DNA of 64,000 nt, from positions 67,988,031-68,052,030 of the forward strand of contig OZ035961.1 in assembly GCA_964034945.1 (NCBI GenBank), written 5' to 3'. Both the position numbers and the translations under genes were made by a program. The notes below the pieces were generated by a model. That model had not been told where the DNA came from, ran no database searches, and saw only the letters and a list, made by a program, of their open reading frames with translations. Below are positions 1 to 11,175 of this stretch, one piece after another (the stretch's first letter is position 1; each line of letters starts with the position of its first letter). Source of the stretch: Chrysopilus asiliformis. Lineage: Eukaryota; Arthropoda; Insecta; Diptera; Rhagionidae.

Positions 1-565
1 AAAATTACGTTATGACGTTATAGAAATTCAATTCCGTTACAATAACGAAAAACGAAAAAAAAAATGATTTCGTTTTTTCGTTATTTATTTATTTTTGCCA
101 CAAAAGTTCATCAAGTATAACCTCACAGACCTACAACTTGCATTAAGTATAATTAAAAATATTGCAGTAGTATTTTTAATCGTATTTTGCTTTGGCCCGA
201 TTCCCTCTATTTCGGGAGATACGAAAAAGGAAATCTTTCAAGCAACTTTTTTTGGTATCGAAAATATTTTCTTTTTAAACTCCAGAAGTAGAGTGAATTT
301 CGCGAAAGCAAAGTCTGACTCAGAATCAGCGATGTCAAAATAGCCTAAAATTCTATATATTTGATAAGACGAAAATGTCGTTTTTGTTGAGCAAATTTTT
401 TGTTAAGAACAAAACTTTTGTGCTTTTTTTTCTTTAATGTCGTTTTTTTTATAATAAACAGTCATCTGGCAATGTCATCGATTTGACATTTCTAGTTTAT
501 TTATTATTGAAAGCCGCTAAAAGTTTGTTATTGTTGAAAGCCGTCTTTCACAAGCGTCCAATGGG
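1..565. other. AT-rich intergenic stretch
   Basis: Homopolymer-rich AT sequence with only short chance reading frames. I see no repeat termini, RNA gene or promoter that I could defend. Confidence 0.5.
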
Positions 566-826
566 ATGAATGTTTTCGGGCTGAAAGTGCTCCTCGCAAA
601 TCCGAAAAGACCTAATGTTGTTGATTTTGGTAACCTCTTCCTGGTCGATGCCAAAAATCCATTCGACGTCTTGGAAATTGCAATCAGCAAGCATGAAGAA
701 AAAATGTTTTCATACCTGGTTTCAGAGTCTGGAAATTTGAAAAATGTTAAATTTGGTGCCGTCCATGTACTATTTCCGCATTTTGTGACCACACAGGAAA
801 AATACTGCATTGCACAACACAAATAA
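566..826 (+). CDS. Unrecognised 86-codon open frame, doubtful
   Basis: A frame opens with ATG at 566 and ends at 826 in a patch that is less AT-rich than its surroundings. The product has no motif, signal peptide or membrane segment that I recognise. The opposite strand is also open over the same stretch (517-822), so openness alone is weak evidence. It could be a fragment of a host exon or of a retrotransposon, or chance. No partner gene or splice context is visible. Confidence 0.15.
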   Translation: MNVFGLKVLLANPKRPNVVDFGNLFLVDAKNPFDVLEIAISKHEEKMFSYLVSESGNLKNVKFGAVHVLFPHFVTTQEKYCIAQHK

Positions 827-1489
827 CAACATAAACAAATTAAAACACGCGAAATCCAATGACATTTGACAAATCAAAACAAAACATCCCCTTGCTCCGC
901 CGCTCACCTGGCCATCTATTTTTAAATTATATGGCAAAGGGGCTCGGGAGCAAGGGAAAATGTTTAATACTAATTTCAGGGTTGTGTTAAAATTTTAGTA
1001 CAATAATATATTTAGAACAACATGATTAAAGTAAAAATTAACAGAAATTTTCATTACGATTCATTTAATAGAATTACTTATGTAATTAAAGTAATTAAAA
1101 AATACTGAAATAGTTGAATCCGCATGAAAAAAGTTTTTTTCGCACCATATTTTATGCAAATTGTTAACTTTTAGAACATATCTATCCACCCCTGATTTTC
1201 TGCTTTTAGCAAAAGTTGTGACGTTGCCTATCTAGTGAATGTGGTAGACAGAGAAAGTCTATGGCATATGTTGGTTCATCTCGCTTCCTCTTATATTGGC
1301 TTATGGGAAAATCCCGGGGCGACCGTTCTATGTAAATATACTGTTCTATGATTAAACACCGTATATTTGAGCCGTGAATTTATTATTTTTGTGTGTGATG
1401 TATTTGTGTTGCTCTTACTACGTTTTAGATGTGCGCGGATTAGATTTAATCAAAATGAAGGTTTAAGTTTGTGTGGAATCTGGGAAGCG
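827..1489. other. Intergenic, one short imperfect inverted repeat
   Basis: The only structure I see is a pair of C/G-rich arms around 886-910 (CCCCTTGCTCC) and 933-957 (GGAGCAAGGG-type) flanking an AT-rich loop. Nothing coding is recognisable. Confidence 0.4.
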
Positions 1490-1962
1490 TAAAAGGGCCC
1501 ATAGCAACTTTGTTGCCAACCTGGTCGCCAACCTGGTTGGTAGTTCTCACCACAGACGAGACGGAATGTTGGCAACCAAGTTGTCAACATCATTTTTAAC
1601 AAGATCCCGTCGACTTTATGTGATTTCTCTAATTTTTTTATTGTTTATAGTTTACTATATGGTTATAGGACAACTATAGGGTATATGTTGACTAGTGAAA
1701 AATGAGTAAGGATTTGTTATTGGTATTGGTTTTAAACGAGTTGTGCGAAGATGAGGTGCCCCCTTTGAAAAAGAAAAAAATTTGGGCAAAGGAGTGGTAT
1801 CAGAACCGTGTTCAGTTTTCTCATTCAAATTTAATGCGTGAACTACGTATGACTGCACATGACGATTTCAAAAACTTTTTAAGAATGGATAGCAACACCT
1901 ACGATGAATTATTGGATGCAGTAAGACCATTCATTGAAAAGAAGGACACGATAATGAGAATA

Positions 1963-3015
1963 CCCAAATAGCATTTTAGGCAGCAAATATGATGTTTATC
2001 CCCATAGTTCGTCACCATGCAGATCACGGCGATAAGCAATTTATGTAGAAAACACGTCCTTAGTCGTGCGTATGAGACGCGCAACGACACACATAGTGGG
2101 GAACACTTTTCTGCGGTTTGCTACGTCGCAATTATAACGACAGGGACGTAATTAGTTGCCTCATGCGCGAGCGTCATCTGACGGCATTATATCACACAAT
2201 TACACAAATCATCGAGCGGGTTTTCTTTCTCCCTCGAATGCTTGCTAGTAAACAGAGATGAACAAATAAAAACGTAAGCAGAAGACGAACGAGAAAAATC
2301 TAATGGCGACAAATTAATGGAAACTTTTGTGGAGTGTTATTTTATAATGGACTTTTCTTCCGGTTGCATGTCGTGATTTTAATTGCCATTCAAATTTTTC
2401 GACAATATTGGATCTGAAATTTAAACAGATTTTAATGGGCCATCGAATTATTTTGTTTTTAATCAAAAATTTCTTTAATTTTATTTTATCGGTAAATTTT
2501 TTTTTTCTTTTGCAATGAAATTTTGATGCCAATAAAATTATGCTGTTTCAAAAATGTCTGCTATCCACTTTTTATGCAATATCCTTCAGTCATTCGCCTG
2601 AAATAAGAAATTTAATTCTCGAAACGTAATCGTTTTCATCAAACGTGAATGGGAAATATGGCGGCTGAAGGCATCAATTTTTTTTTGGTGTTTCTTAGAC
2701 GGGGAGCTTTAATGAAACTTTAGTGGTAGCAGTTTCGTCACTTTTTCCATCACACGCTTCTTCAAAATTAAACTGACGTTCAGGCTCCACAGCCAATCAC
2801 TATTTCGGCCCGAAAACCATCAAATGCTGCTCTATCGCCGCAGGATTTTCATGAAGCGAATGTTGCCCCAAAGATCGTGCTCGTCACTTCTTTCGCTTCT
2901 TTTACGCGGATGTGAATTATAGGTGTAAATTTTTAATCCCGATTGTGTAAATTTCTACTCTTTCAAGTCGCAAAGAACAAATCTCATGTTCCCGTACTTT
3001 TCGATGCTGTTTGGG
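1963..3015. mobile_element. 1053-bp TA-flanked element inside the Harbinger transposase
   Basis: Short inverted ends read CCCAAATAGCAT at 1963 and ATGCTGTTTGGG ending at 3015. TA lies on each side (1961-1962, 3016-3017), which fits a Tc1/mariner-type target duplication. Removing it with one TA restores the interrupted transposase frame, so the boundaries are well supported. No coding region is recognisable inside. An internal part (about 2400-2690) is shared with 6010-6290. Confidence 0.7.
2400..2690 (+). repeat. Dispersed repeat, copy 1 (second copy 6010-6290)
   Basis: Runs such as GAAATTTTGATGCC, TGCTGTTTCAAAAAT and CCTGAAATAAGAAATTTAA occur in the same order here and at 6010-6290, same strand. 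The copies are moderately diverged. This copy lies within the 1053-bp insertion. Confidence 0.75.
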
Positions 3016-3446
3016 TAGCTATTCCTGCAAATGAAAGGCTGTCTGCAACCCTACGGTTTTTGGCAAGTGGCCAGAGCTTCGAGGACTTAAAATTTCTCAC
3101 TGGAATATCGCCACAAAGTTTTGGAGTCAGGTCGTACGATCAAAACCCTAGTAAAATTAACCAAACTCAACCGAACTTAATCAAATAAACTATTTTTGAC
3201 ACTTCACTGTTCTCATTGCAGTACTCAATGCAACTGAGATTGGCAACCAGGTTGTAAACTTGCCTACAGACACCCCAACATGAACGCCAACATACTAAGT
3301 TTTCAAATTTTTTTGATTTTACACCAACCTTGTCGACAACATGAAAAACCAACCGCCAACTTGGCCACAGACGTACAACATCGACTCCAACATTGCATGT
3401 TGGCGACCAGGTTGGCAACAAAGTTGGCCGTCTATGGGCCCTTTAA

Positions 3447-3668
3447 GGGGTCACAAGGTGAGACCTGTGAACGTTAATGTAGGCATCGACAAATTTATCA
3501 TTTTTATCATAAAGTCCTGTTCGATGGCATTGTGGTTATTTCATTTAGTATTTTCTTAATTCTACTCGATGCATCCCGATTTTCTTAATGTTTTTTTTGT
3601 CTGTGCGGCTTGGACATATGAATTTAGTGAATCATTTTTAGCATGATATATGATGTTATCAATTCGCT
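3447..3668. other. Unassigned spacer
   Basis: Short AT-rich spacer between the Harbinger element and the next MITE, with no recognisable feature. Confidence 0.4.
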
Positions 3669-3671
3669 TTA

Positions 3672-4011
3672 AGCTGGAAACACAATTGATGCAGTAATGT
3701 CGATGCACGCATCAAATGTGTATATTCTTATCGCTGCAGACACAATTGATACTGCAGCAGCAATGCATGCGTGTGCATCGACGCAACGTTTTGAAAAATT
3801 AAAACGTTGCTGCATGCTGCAATAATGGTTATCCACATATGCGCATTTTCTTTGAAGATGAAGTGTGCGCAATCCTAAATCTGTTCTCAAATGACATTTC
3901 ACACTGCACTGCAGCGCTGCATCAATTGTGTCATCAACCAATGCTGCTGCATGCATTGCGATGCGTGAACGCACAACGCTGCAGCATGCTGCATCAATTG
4001 TGTTTCCAGCC
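3672..4011. mobile_element. 340-bp MITE, Harbinger-like
   Basis: The ends are inverted: AGCTGGAAACACAATTGATG at 3672 and CATCAATTGTGTTTCCAGCC ending at 4011, with only the outermost base differing. TTA lies on both sides (3669-3671, 4012-4014), suggesting a 3-bp duplication and a PIF/Harbinger relationship. Subterminal copies of CACAATTGAT (near 3730 and 3915) and many GCTGCATGC words make nested hairpins. It has no coding capacity of its own. Confidence 0.75.
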
Positions 4012-4014
4012 TTA

Positions 4015-4343
4015 GTCTTTAGGCAAGATCCTACCCCACCTAAGAGCATCAGTGCGGCACCGCAATCATGCCAAGTCCGACGGACGAGCGAGCAGGCTCC
4101 GAATCTATTGGGACAAAACTCACGGTTAAGCATGTCGCGGAATATGTTGTAGACCCTTCTCGTATGTCGAGGAATTAAAAATACTTGAATAGAAAACGGA
4201 TTGTCCGAAACCAGCTGATGTGAGATATTTGCTAGTTGTTTCGTGAATTTTGAACTGAAAATGGACTCAACACATTTTCCTATGTTGTAGTGTCTCTTAT
4301 GGGCGGGCCTAAGCGTTTTAATCCCAATTTTATGTTGCCTCAA
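4015..4343 (-). other. Open minus-strand frame next to the MITE, unassigned
   Basis: A minus-strand frame opens at 4343 and runs through a moderately GC-rich patch (about 4020-4130) into the MITE, which supplies its last part. The 110 or so codons outside the MITE show no domain I recognise. It may be a remnant that was coding before the MITE inserted. The frame is short enough for chance. Confidence 0.2.
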
Positions 4344-6009
4344 AAAAAATTGATTACGTATGACCTTTCGCGATGCTTGGATTTTTCATCAATTCGAACG
4401 ATTCATCCTTCGTATGAGACTTTTTTGCACTCCTATTTGAAATAAAACCCTTTATCCATCATAAATATTAAAACACATTTATCAAATTTGCCTTTTGTCA
4501 ATCACGGCCAACACGAAACGCGAGAAAATTGCTGCGGGCAGTTTAACCTACAAAAAACGCCTACTAAGTATCCGAGAATGCCAATTATAGAACAACATCA
4601 AATGCGTTGCTCTGCGTTATCCAACTTGACAAGTAAATTGCTCAAATCGAATACTCGCGTATGCAAGAATAGAGATACTAGAACAGACGTGGGCAAGAGA
4701 AAATAAAAACGGGCCAAACATATACCAACAAGCCAAAATATACTTCAGAAAATCGAGTACACTGCGAGAAAATGTCTTTAAACTGATTACAAACGAACCT
4801 TTTTTTATTGCTTTCGAATTACATGAATTAGTTTTCTGCTCTGGTATAACATTAGCAGTGCATGTAGTTTTCTTTAGAAAGTCTTCTTTTAATTTTGCAA
4901 AAATCAATTTTCAGCTTTCACCATCAAAATCAAAATCGCTTTTGTGCTTGGCTACTTATTTTTTGATGTGGGAAAGCTTAAGAAAACAAACCAAGCACTG
5001 TACCAAGCTGGGATTTCTACAAAAACAATATCCTCCTCATATTGATCTTTAAAGTTTCTATTATTATAGAAACGCTTCATATTTGTTTCAGTGTATATGC
5101 GCAAATAACAAGCAACACCACCTACTGAGTGGAGTGCCTGATGGCGAATGACATGAAAACAACTCAGACCGACCGATGGCTGTGATGTGTTTTCGCTCAT
5201 CGCTGCGAAAGTATAGAGGTACAAGCACTGTATAAGCATGTTGGTGGATTTGGCCCAGTTGCGAATGAATTTGGCCCAGTTGCAAGTGTATTATTTCGGT
5301 TTTCTCAAACTGGGCCAAATGGGCCAAAAAGACCACACTTTGCCCATGGCTGTACTAGAATATCGAATGAAAATCGAGTAAACTAACGCAACGCAACCTA
5401 ACTTCGTATCTCAGAATCGGGGTGAATGATTTTGAGCTTCTGAGAAGCGCCAAAGAAGTGGTTTCAAGCTCTCCATTTCCGACTGAAATAACAAAAATAA
5501 ATATCATTCTTCCATTAAAAAATTTTGAAAGGCGGTTTCTGCATTATTTGCGAAGTTAAACTATCAGGTTATAATTTTTTAAATCATTTCCTTCTTGTAG
5601 TAGGCAGTAAAATCCCTGTTATTCAGCTCAAATAAGTGTTGGATTGGAATACTTTATTTACGATTTTTCTTCTAAGTCGGATTAGGACTTCTTTTTTGAT
5701 GATTTAATAATTTATAGAAAATTCAAAGCTTTTAGTGATTTCCATGTAATTTACTTAAAGTTAGATTCTATAACAATCGTGTTGAAGCACTAAATAAGAA
5801 AATCAAAAAAAGATTTTTATTTAAATGTTTTTCTAAGCTTGAATAGTTTCGATTTTTATGCATGAAATATTTAAGAGCCTGTATGCAATCATGTTAACAT
5901 AAAACCTCCGGCAGTTTAATATTGTTGTACAAGAATTGTGATTTTTTTAACGATAAGAAATAATTGAGGTAATAGTTTTTATGTTTTAAAATATTTTACT
6001 TAAAATGCG
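4344..6009. other. Intergenic with a GGCCCAGTTG word cluster
   Basis: No gene is recognisable. At 5247-5325 the word TTTGGCCCAGTTGC occurs twice in tandem, followed by an inverted AACTGGGCCAAA, giving a small hairpin. The same GGCCCAGTTG word recurs twice near 14.1-14.3 kb. Confidence 0.4.
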
Positions 6010-6290
6010 ATCAAAAAAATTTTTGGTAATAAGGGCGATTTTTCCAATTTTTCAATTAATGCAAATGGGTTAACGAAAAAAATGTTTAATTTCATTTTTC
6101 GGTCAGATTTTCTTTTCATTTTCAATGAAATTTTGATGCCCATAAAAAGGTGCTGTTTCAAAAATCTGTCGTGTCCATTTTTTATGAAATTTCCTTCAGT
6201 TATTAGCCTGAAATAAGAAATTTAATTCACGAAGCGAAATCGTTTGAATTAAATGTCAATGGGGAATATGGGGGGTCAGCTGATTTTCGC
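6010..6290 (+). repeat. Dispersed repeat, copy 2
   Basis: Matches the internal part of the 1053-bp element (2400-2690) over AATGAAATTTTGATGCC, GCTGTTTCAAAAATCTG and CCTGAAATAAGAAATTTAA. No element ends are clear here, so this is probably a fragment. Confidence 0.7.
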
Positions 6291-6446
6291 ACCCTTTTAG
6301 GCGTTCAGTTCTGATGGGGGGGCGTAAATATCACCAAGTACGCCTAGTGGAATTCAAGTCTGTTAGGATGTCAATGGAGTTCCTAAACACTCCGACATTT
6401 TAGATCATAAATAATTTTTTAATGGTTCTCAAAATCCGATAATATA

Positions 6447-7007
6447 CAGGGTGGGCCAGAATAGGCGCAGGGGTTTGAAGTCTTTATAACTTTTTTTTTA
6501 TTTTTATTTTTTTAATTTTGTTTCAGCATTTTGTTAAGAAGACTTGGGCAATTTAAAATGGACCTGTACACAATAGAACAACGAACCGGTGGGCGGTGGG
6601 CTCAATGGCTCTTTTACGGGACATGTTTGGCGGACGCATTATTTCGAAAAGAAGCGATTTCAATTGGCCTCCGCGTTCACCTGATCTAACGACTCCAGAT
6701 TGTTTCCTTTGGGGATATTTGAAAGAAAAGGTGTACGTCAACAAGCCAACAACCATCAGCCAATTGAAAACCAACATTCGCAGTGAAATCGAGGCCATAA
6801 CACGAAAGGTTATGGAAAATGTCTTGGAAAGAGCACGGATTTGCGAAGCAGAAAATGGCCACCACTTGCGGGATATAATTTTCCATGTTTAGACCAAAAA
6901 TATTCCCCATCAATCAACTACATGTATTTGAAAAAAAATTATAGGTTTCGCTAAAATGAAAAATTTATAAAGAATTCAAACCCCCGCGTCTATTCTGGCC
7001 CACCCTG
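6447..7007 (+). mobile_element. Internally deleted mariner-like element
   Basis: Near-perfect inverted ends of about 30 bp start CAGGGTGGGCCAGAATAG at 6447, and the inverted partner ends CCACCCTG at 7007. TA lies on each side (6445-6446, 7008-7009), the Tc1/mariner target duplication. At 561 bp it is less than half the usual 1.2-1.3 kb. Both ends of the transposase gene are present and the middle is missing, so it is a typical deletion derivative that could move only with a transposase supplied from elsewhere. Confidence 0.9.
6558..6892 (+). pseudogene. Mariner transposase, start joined to catalytic C-terminus
   Basis: An ATG at 6558 begins MDLYTIEQR, the usual N-terminus of this mariner group, but the frame soon leaves homology. 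In another frame (6596-6892) the C-terminal third is intact. It has SMALLRDMFGGR, then WPPRSPDLTTPD with the last catalytic acidic residue, FLWGYLKEKVYVNKP, and an ending HHLRDIIFHV. The middle, with the DNA-binding domains and the first two catalytic aspartates, is deleted. The protein normally cuts and pastes at TA sites; this copy cannot. Confidence 0.85.
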
Positions 7008-7009
7008 TA

Positions 7010-7960
7010 TTTTGAGCTTCTATTTCAAGAAACTTGCCAAAGTCAAAATAACTATCGGATTTTATTTATGAACTAAAATTTCGATGTGGTTGGGAGGTCC
7101 ATTGTTTTCACTCTATGCTAATATCACTCTAGTCAAGAATTTCAAAGCAACTCTAGACTTGGCCCTATTTTATATCTCAATATTTTTTTTGTCAAACAGT
7201 TTAAGGATCGAGAATTTGAAATATTTTTTAACTGGAAAGTTTTGGCTATAATACTTTATTCTGCTGGTATCTCTACTCGTTTTTAAAGTTTTACCGAAAT
7301 CTGTTGATCCGTTTTCGCGTGATGCCAAAAACAAACATTCAGATAGACAGACAAATATAAATTTTAAAAATCTTTTTTTTGGCTTCAGTACGATCAAATA
7401 CATCAATGTATATCAAAATGTAAAGATAGGTATGATAAAAGCATACCGATTCAACCGCAAAAATCCTAACCTAAAGCGGTTTCCAAGTGATAAACTTTCG
7501 TTACAAGAATTTGTACTTTGAATGCAGAATTTAGCTTTGGAAGGGTTTTTATAAATCCACTTTGAAATGTGATTACACTAAGATGATGAACAATACATAC
7601 ACGGTTAGAAATCTGAGACTAATTCTGAAACTTCGTTTTGGTTTACAAGCATTTTAAACCTATTTTGGACTTATTTTTAAACTTCTCGTTTTATTTCAAA
7701 TTTAAAATTCAAAAAAGTTTCATTTTTAAGCATTTGAATAGTTTAAATTCTATTTGGAGAGTAGATTAGGGTTACCTTAGTTGCTGTGAAATTTAATTCA
7801 TTGTAATATTCGTATAAAGTATTGAAAAGCTCATAGTTTGTTCGAAATATTTTTATACAACTGATAGACAGATGAAGTACGGATATCCAAATATAATATG
7901 AAAAAAATTGAATATTTTTTTCACGAAAAATTAACTTTATAAGTTTGATATCGTACAACA
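7010..7960. other. AT-rich intergenic, one retroelement-like tail
   Basis: Around 7270-7385 the text CCGTTTTCGCGTGATGCC, then CAGATAGACAGACAAAT, resembles the GACA-rich tail common to many interspersed insect repeats. Nothing coding is recognisable. Confidence 0.35.
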
Positions 7961-7969
7961 TTGTTGCGT

Positions 7970-8175
7970 GATGGTAACACCCAAAGTTATGCCAGACAAA
8001 TGTTTTGCTGTTCTTTTGTATGTTTGTGTTTGCTAATGGAATTTCTAGAACATTTCCTAATGCACAGATCCAAGACCCTCTACATACAAAGCCATGCACT
8101 AAGAGAGTTACTACCACATATACATGGCCAAGTAGGGTCGCTGATGAATTGTCTAACATGGCGCCGGCATGAAGT
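7970..8175. repeat. Left arm of a 1.2-kb-spaced inverted duplication
   Basis: A 28-bp stretch at 8071-8098 (AGACCCTCTACATACAAAGC is its core) is found exactly, inverted, at 9391-9418. Weaker similarity extends on both sides, including CTACTTG and CCATGT blocks. Confidence 0.6.
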
Positions 8176-8349
8176 TTCCGAATTTTTTTGCGGTTCTATA
8201 TCAATAATGTTCCTATATTATCGTTTAAATAAATTTGGAGGAAATGAAAATGAAAACAAAAACCATTTTGGTTATTTTATGATTTTTATTTGAAAGCAAA
8301 ACAAATTTACATATAATGGAAAAAAAATTGAGTATGGAATTCAAAAATA

Positions 8350-8598
8350 TATCGTCAGCTTAAACCGAAATTATGCTAAGTCCAAAATATCAAATTTTAC
8401 AGAAGAGCAAAAAAAACCTTGTTAAATCATTTTAATTCTCATTTAAGAAATACTGAGTTTTTTTAAATTAGGCTCAGTTTTCTTTAAATGAAACTCAGTT
8501 ATCGTGAAATGGAAATTACAATGATTTAACAAGTTTTTTCTGCTCTTCTGTAAAATTTGATATTTTGGACTTAGCACAATTTCACTTTAAGCTGATAT
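8350..8598. mobile_element. Fold-back MITE, copy 1 (copy 2 at 62284-62545)
   Basis: Long inverted arms start TATCGTCAGCTTAAA; the inward shared words are TGCTAAGTCCAAAATATCAA and AGAGCAAAAAA, then GTTAAATCATTTTAAT. The centre carries CTCATTTAAAGAAAACTGAG-like words. TA at both borders may be the target duplication, but the left and right edges are AT-rich and uncertain by a few bases. It is non-coding. Confidence 0.75.
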
Positions 8599-9329
8599 TT
8601 AAAACAATCACTTTTTTATTGTATAATGAATGACAATAACGGACAAAGTGGATTTGTATTTCGAATTACAGAACGGCACGCATTAAACGAACGAATCACA
8701 AAATTTACTACACCTCTATTAAATTAGTTCATGTCTTTTTTTAAATGCTTTCTGGAACCATTTTCAACGAAAAAAGTCATGGTTATTGATTTACTGTTGT
8801 TCACTTCCTGGCCCATAAAGGGTTAAATTGAATATTTAAAAAACCGAAATACCCTTGGCAGAAAAGTGCAGTAAATAAGTCTCAGGAGTCTCCTAGCCCA
8901 TGTTGCATCCCCTGTCACAGCCCCTGCTCCTAGTCTTGTAGTGGATTCTTCGATCAGCCAATCAATCTTAAAATTAAACGCAAAATACCTGCCTTTTTTA
9001 AATAAATTTTTACTTATGTGTGCAATACAATCTGTTGGTAATAAGCAGCCTTTGCCAATCCGTTTCCCGCAGCCCTATCCAATGGCGTTTATTTTAGCTT
9101 GTTGAGTTGTTTTTATTGCTGAAGTTGCACTGAAAATCTTTAATAACCTCTTTTAGGTTAGGAAAGATTTCGGCAGTATTTCTTTTTATATTCACAATTA
9201 TCAAACAAAGCACAAACGATTGTTAGTACTACACACATTTACTTTATATATTTCCACCGATTAAACTCTGAAAATTTGATAAAATTATTTATAACAAAGA
9301 AAACAAATCGAACTTTACGTACGGTTTCC
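8599..9329. other. Intergenic, nothing recognised
   Basis: AT-rich sequence with no coding, RNA or repeat boundary that I can support. Confidence 0.4.
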
Positions 9330-9530
9330 CATGTGATTCTGACAGTAGGGTTGCTACTTGACACTACTAGTGCACACATAGAAAAACTTTTGCATGGCTT
9401 TGTATGTAGAGGGTCTTGACAGATCTATTGCTGCATTTGTATTTGTGCTTTTGGACGCATTTTTTAGAACTTTTATTACCATACAGATTTTTTGCTGTAT
9501 CTGTATTTGTTATTGTCGGCTCAGTATTTG
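9330..9530. repeat. Right arm of the inverted duplication
   Basis: Contains at 9391-9418 the exact inverted copy of 8071-8098. The flanks CCATGTGATTCTGACAGTAGG and CTACTTGACAC correspond loosely to inverted blocks around 8110-8160. Confidence 0.6.
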
Positions 9531-10779
9531 GGCAAAAGAAACGGTACTTTCTTTCTGCTGCAGTTTTTGTGAGAGTTGGACTGGATTGTGAACTTAATCA
9601 GTATTTCGTTTAATTTTTGGGTTGTGCTTTTATAAAATTCAACTGCAAAACGTTGTTCAATAAAAATGGAATCGTTGCGATGACGTGCTACTTTAAGGTG
9701 AATATTCATATATACTATTTAAATTTTAAAAACTCATAATATGATTACATTAAATTACTACTTTAAAGTGCTAATGGAAACAAAATTAGCAGAAGATTAA
9801 TTGTCATATTTTTCTGATAAAATAGATGTAAACCTGGATCCTGCAAATCTAATTGATGTATTAAATCAATTTATTGTTAATTTCGAGTTTTATATAAAGG
9901 TGTGGAAAAAGAATGGTAGGGTAAACTTTTACGATTAGGTAAACTTTGGTATAATTTTCCATTTTTTATTTTTGACAAAGTTTTATTCAAAGCAGATCCA
10001 GAATGTTCCAGCGGTGCCGTCAGTGTTGGCAAGAATTTCAGCTTCCTAGGAAATTGTATTCTAATAACCAGTGAAGTAGGTTTACAGTTGGTTCAAAATA
10101 TTATATTTTTTTAATATTTTTTTTTTTTGTTAAATTACATAGGAATTCAAAAAAATTATTCTCGTCTGTAATGGAGAAAGACTATTAGCTGAAGAGAAGT
10201 CTTCTAAACTCAGTGATTCCAGTCGGCGGCATCTGATAAGGCTTCTAGAGTAGTTTTTGAGAATAAAATTCACATCAAATTAATCAAAGAGCCATAAAAT
10301 CGCAGTCGCTAGAGCAACAATAATACTGTTTCCATAACTGAGGTATGAAAATAGCGACATCGGAGGTATTGATCTTATATGCAACCCAAAAAATAATCCA
10401 GGTTATTTAGTCTCTAATATTAAAAACTCAAATCAACGGTGTAAACGGTATGCAGAAATTTCAGAAGCTTTTGAAACCCCTAATTCTATAACTCAGAATG
10501 AAAATGAAATTTATGTTGTAACTAAGTGTACATTATAATACTTTTAATTTTAACGAACTGTGAATTTATAATTATAAAATACTGAAGTGTATAATTTCAA
10601 CAAAATGTGAATTTATAATTTTTAGAGATTGAAGTGTATAATAAAAAATATCAAAAAACATTTGTTGTTTTCTTTGCAAATTTCTAGACCACTAAAAAGA
10701 CCAGAAATAGAGTTAAAATCATTTCTGGTGTCGGTTTCGAGTTGAAGATATGGCGGACTAAAATTTAAACTGAAAAAGG
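9531..10779. other. Intergenic, nothing recognised
   Basis: AT-rich; no recognisable feature. Confidence 0.4.
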
Positions 10780-11175
10780 TTTGTAAATTAAACGATTTTG
10801 GGTCTTGAAAGAAAACTTCACATATTTAATATCAAACCTTTTGATCTTAAATCAAAACTATTTTCAGATAATATTAAAACTATTTTCTGTTTAAAAATGA
10901 AACAGTTCTAGTTTCAAAAGAAACTACATCGGGTTTAAAAATAAAACTTGATATGGTTTAAAAACAAAAGCCGCACGGTAGTTTAAACTCTAAACCTTGT
11001 TTGAATTAAAAATTAAACTCGCAGAGATATTAAAATCGACTCTTTTTTGGCTTAGTTGAAATGAAACCAAACAAGAGTTTAAAAACGAGAGATTTTCTGA
11101 TTGGATTTATATACAATACGATTTGGTTTAAAAAGAAAACCCAAATTTCCAACCGTGTACGTAAATTGAAAAGAA
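10780..11175. repeat. Degenerate GTTTAAA/AAAACC-rich tract
   Basis: Words of the type GGTTTAAAAANAAAAC recur roughly every 20-40 bases. The tract ends with AAATTTCCAACCGTGTAC at 11145. A single inverted ACACGGTTAGAAAT occurs at 7600, about 3.5 kb away, followed by similar GTTTTGGTTTA words. It may be the remains of an inverted-repeat element with simple internal repeats. Confidence 0.4.

Larger units (their letters stand above)
1702..3120 (+). pseudogene. Harbinger transposase, N-terminal part, split by an insertion
   Basis: The frame starts with ATG at 1702. Residues about 25-88 match the conserved Harbinger (HARBI1-like) N-terminal region: a basic W..W stretch, a leucine-arginine block, then FLRMDSNTYDELL and VRPFIEKKDT. 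The frame stops at 1971, inside foreign DNA. The next conserved block, AIPANERLSATLRFLASG followed by SFEDLKFLTGISPQS, resumes at 3018-3120. Taking out 1963-3015 plus one TA brings the two parts into the same frame. After 3123 homology ends, and the DDE catalytic domain is deleted. In intact elements this protein is the nuclear transposase and acts with a Myb/MADF-like partner; no such partner is encoded inside this element. Confidence 0.8.
1493..3443 (+). mobile_element. PIF/Harbinger-type DNA transposon, defective
   Basis: The ends are inverted: AAGGGCCCATAG at 1493 and CTATGGGCCCTT ending at 3443. The similarity continues inward through CAACTTTGTTGCCAACCTGG, interrupted by a 4-base gap. 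A 3-bp target duplication, TAA, lies at 1490-1492 and 3444-3446, as expected for PIF/Harbinger. Subterminal TTGGCAACC-type words recur at both ends, for example near 1560 and 3240, and could be transposase binding sites. The element carries the N-terminal part of a Harbinger transposase (1702-1962 continued at 3016-3120), but the catalytic DDE part is missing. A 1053-bp element sits inside it. It is non-autonomous. Confidence 0.85.

Noticed and set aside
3669..4343. 224-codon minus-strand frame
   Set aside because: Its second half is the inverted-repeat MITE at 3672-4011. The remaining 110 codons have no recognisable domain, so it is listed only as a doubtful frame.
7743..8159. 138-codon minus-strand frame
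   Set aside because: No motif and AT-biased; overlaps one arm of the inverted duplication.
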